DNA of 5,406 bases from positions 1 through 5,406 of the forward strand of contig CAZHDF010000218.1 in assembly GCA_964531525.1 (NCBI GenBank). The letters run 5' to 3'. This DNA is from CAYYWV01 sp964531525 (GTDB lineage: Bacteria; Pseudomonadota; Alphaproteobacteria; JAAXGF01). Made by a program: the position numbers and the translations under genes. A model generated the notes under the pieces. The model ran no database searches. It saw only the letters and a program-made list of their open reading frames with translations, and was not told where the DNA came from. The stretch's first letter is position 1. Each line of letters opens with the position of its first letter. Shown one piece after another: positions 5,148-5,406 of this stretch.

Positions 5148-5406
5148 ATGAACGCGTACGACTATGACTTCTTCGTGATCGGCGGCGGCTCGGGCGGCGT
5201 GCGCGCGGCCCGGATCGCGGCCTCTTACGGGGCGCGCGTCGGGCTCGCCGAGGAACGCTATCTCGGCGGAACCTGCGTCAACGTCGGCTGCGTGCCCAAG
5301 AAGCTCATGGTCTTCGCCGCCCACTACGCCGAAGACTTCGAGGACGCGGCCGGCTTCGGCTGGACGGTCGGCGAGCGCCGCTTCGACTGGGCGCGGCTGA
5401 TCGCCA
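5148..5406 (+). CDS. gor: Glutathione-disulfide reductase, N-terminal part (cut by window end)
   Basis: Gor reduces glutathione disulfide to glutathione with NADPH and FAD in the cytoplasm. Only the first 86 codons are present. The FAD-binding motif GGGSGG (12-17) follows a hydrophobic strand, and the redox-active disulfide is in GTCVNVGCVPKK with C43 and C48. The later GFGW...FDWARLIA text is typical of bacterial glutathione reductases rather than lipoamide dehydrogenase or mercuric reductase. The NADPH and dimer domains, and the C-terminal His-Glu pair that would settle the call, lie outside the window. The ATG at 5148 is supported by GGGGA (5133-5137) 10 bases upstream and by the family N-terminus. 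I found no clear promoter in the 113-base gap after gabD, so readthrough from gabD past two hairpins is possible. Confidence 0.85.
   Translation, partial: MNAYDYDFFVIGGGSGGVRAARIAASYGARVGLAEERYLGGTCVNVGCVPKKLMVFAAHYAEDFEDAAGFGWTVGERRFDWARLIA

Overview
The window is ordinary chromosomal DNA from a high-GC bacterium, most likely an alphaproteobacterium. The best guess is Rhodospirillales-like, judged from gene content, protein wording and very strong G/C at third codon positions; the order is not secure. Four protein genes lie on the plus strand: glmU, glmS, gabD and the 5' end of a glutathione reductase gene (gor) cut by the right edge. I see no mobile element, CRISPR array, tRNA, rRNA or phage gene.

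Layout. Positions 1-250 are a regulatory gap. At its left end is a promoter-like TTGACA-N17-TTAAAT reading leftward, which suggests a divergent gene just outside the window. The rest is a leader for glmU with an AT-rich patch, several inverted repeats and a short upstream frame that stops 6 bases before glmU. glmU (251-1606) and glmS (1622-3445) are 15 bases apart and form one unit. The 131-base gap after glmS holds a good sigma70-type promoter and a leader for gabD (3577-5034). The 113-base gap after gabD holds two strong GC hairpins, then gor starts at 5148.

Function. GlmS makes glucosamine-6-phosphate from fructose-6-phosphate and glutamine. GlmU acetylates glucosamine-1-phosphate and uridylylates the product to UDP-GlcNAc, the precursor of peptidoglycan and lipid A. 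The phosphoglucosamine mutase GlmM, which acts between them, is not in the window. GabD oxidises succinate semialdehyde to succinate and, from its cofactor residues, probably makes NADPH. Gor spends NADPH to reduce glutathione disulfide. The last two share a cofactor, but a functional tie is only a guess.

The points most worth a second look are: changes at both predicted metal-ligand positions of the GlmU uridyltransferase site, one of them a single base from consensus; a nine-codon frame with its own ribosome site that ends on the gabD start as ATGA; and the structured glmU leader, where glmU itself has no visible Shine-Dalgarno. I found no convincing sign of a new multi-gene system.
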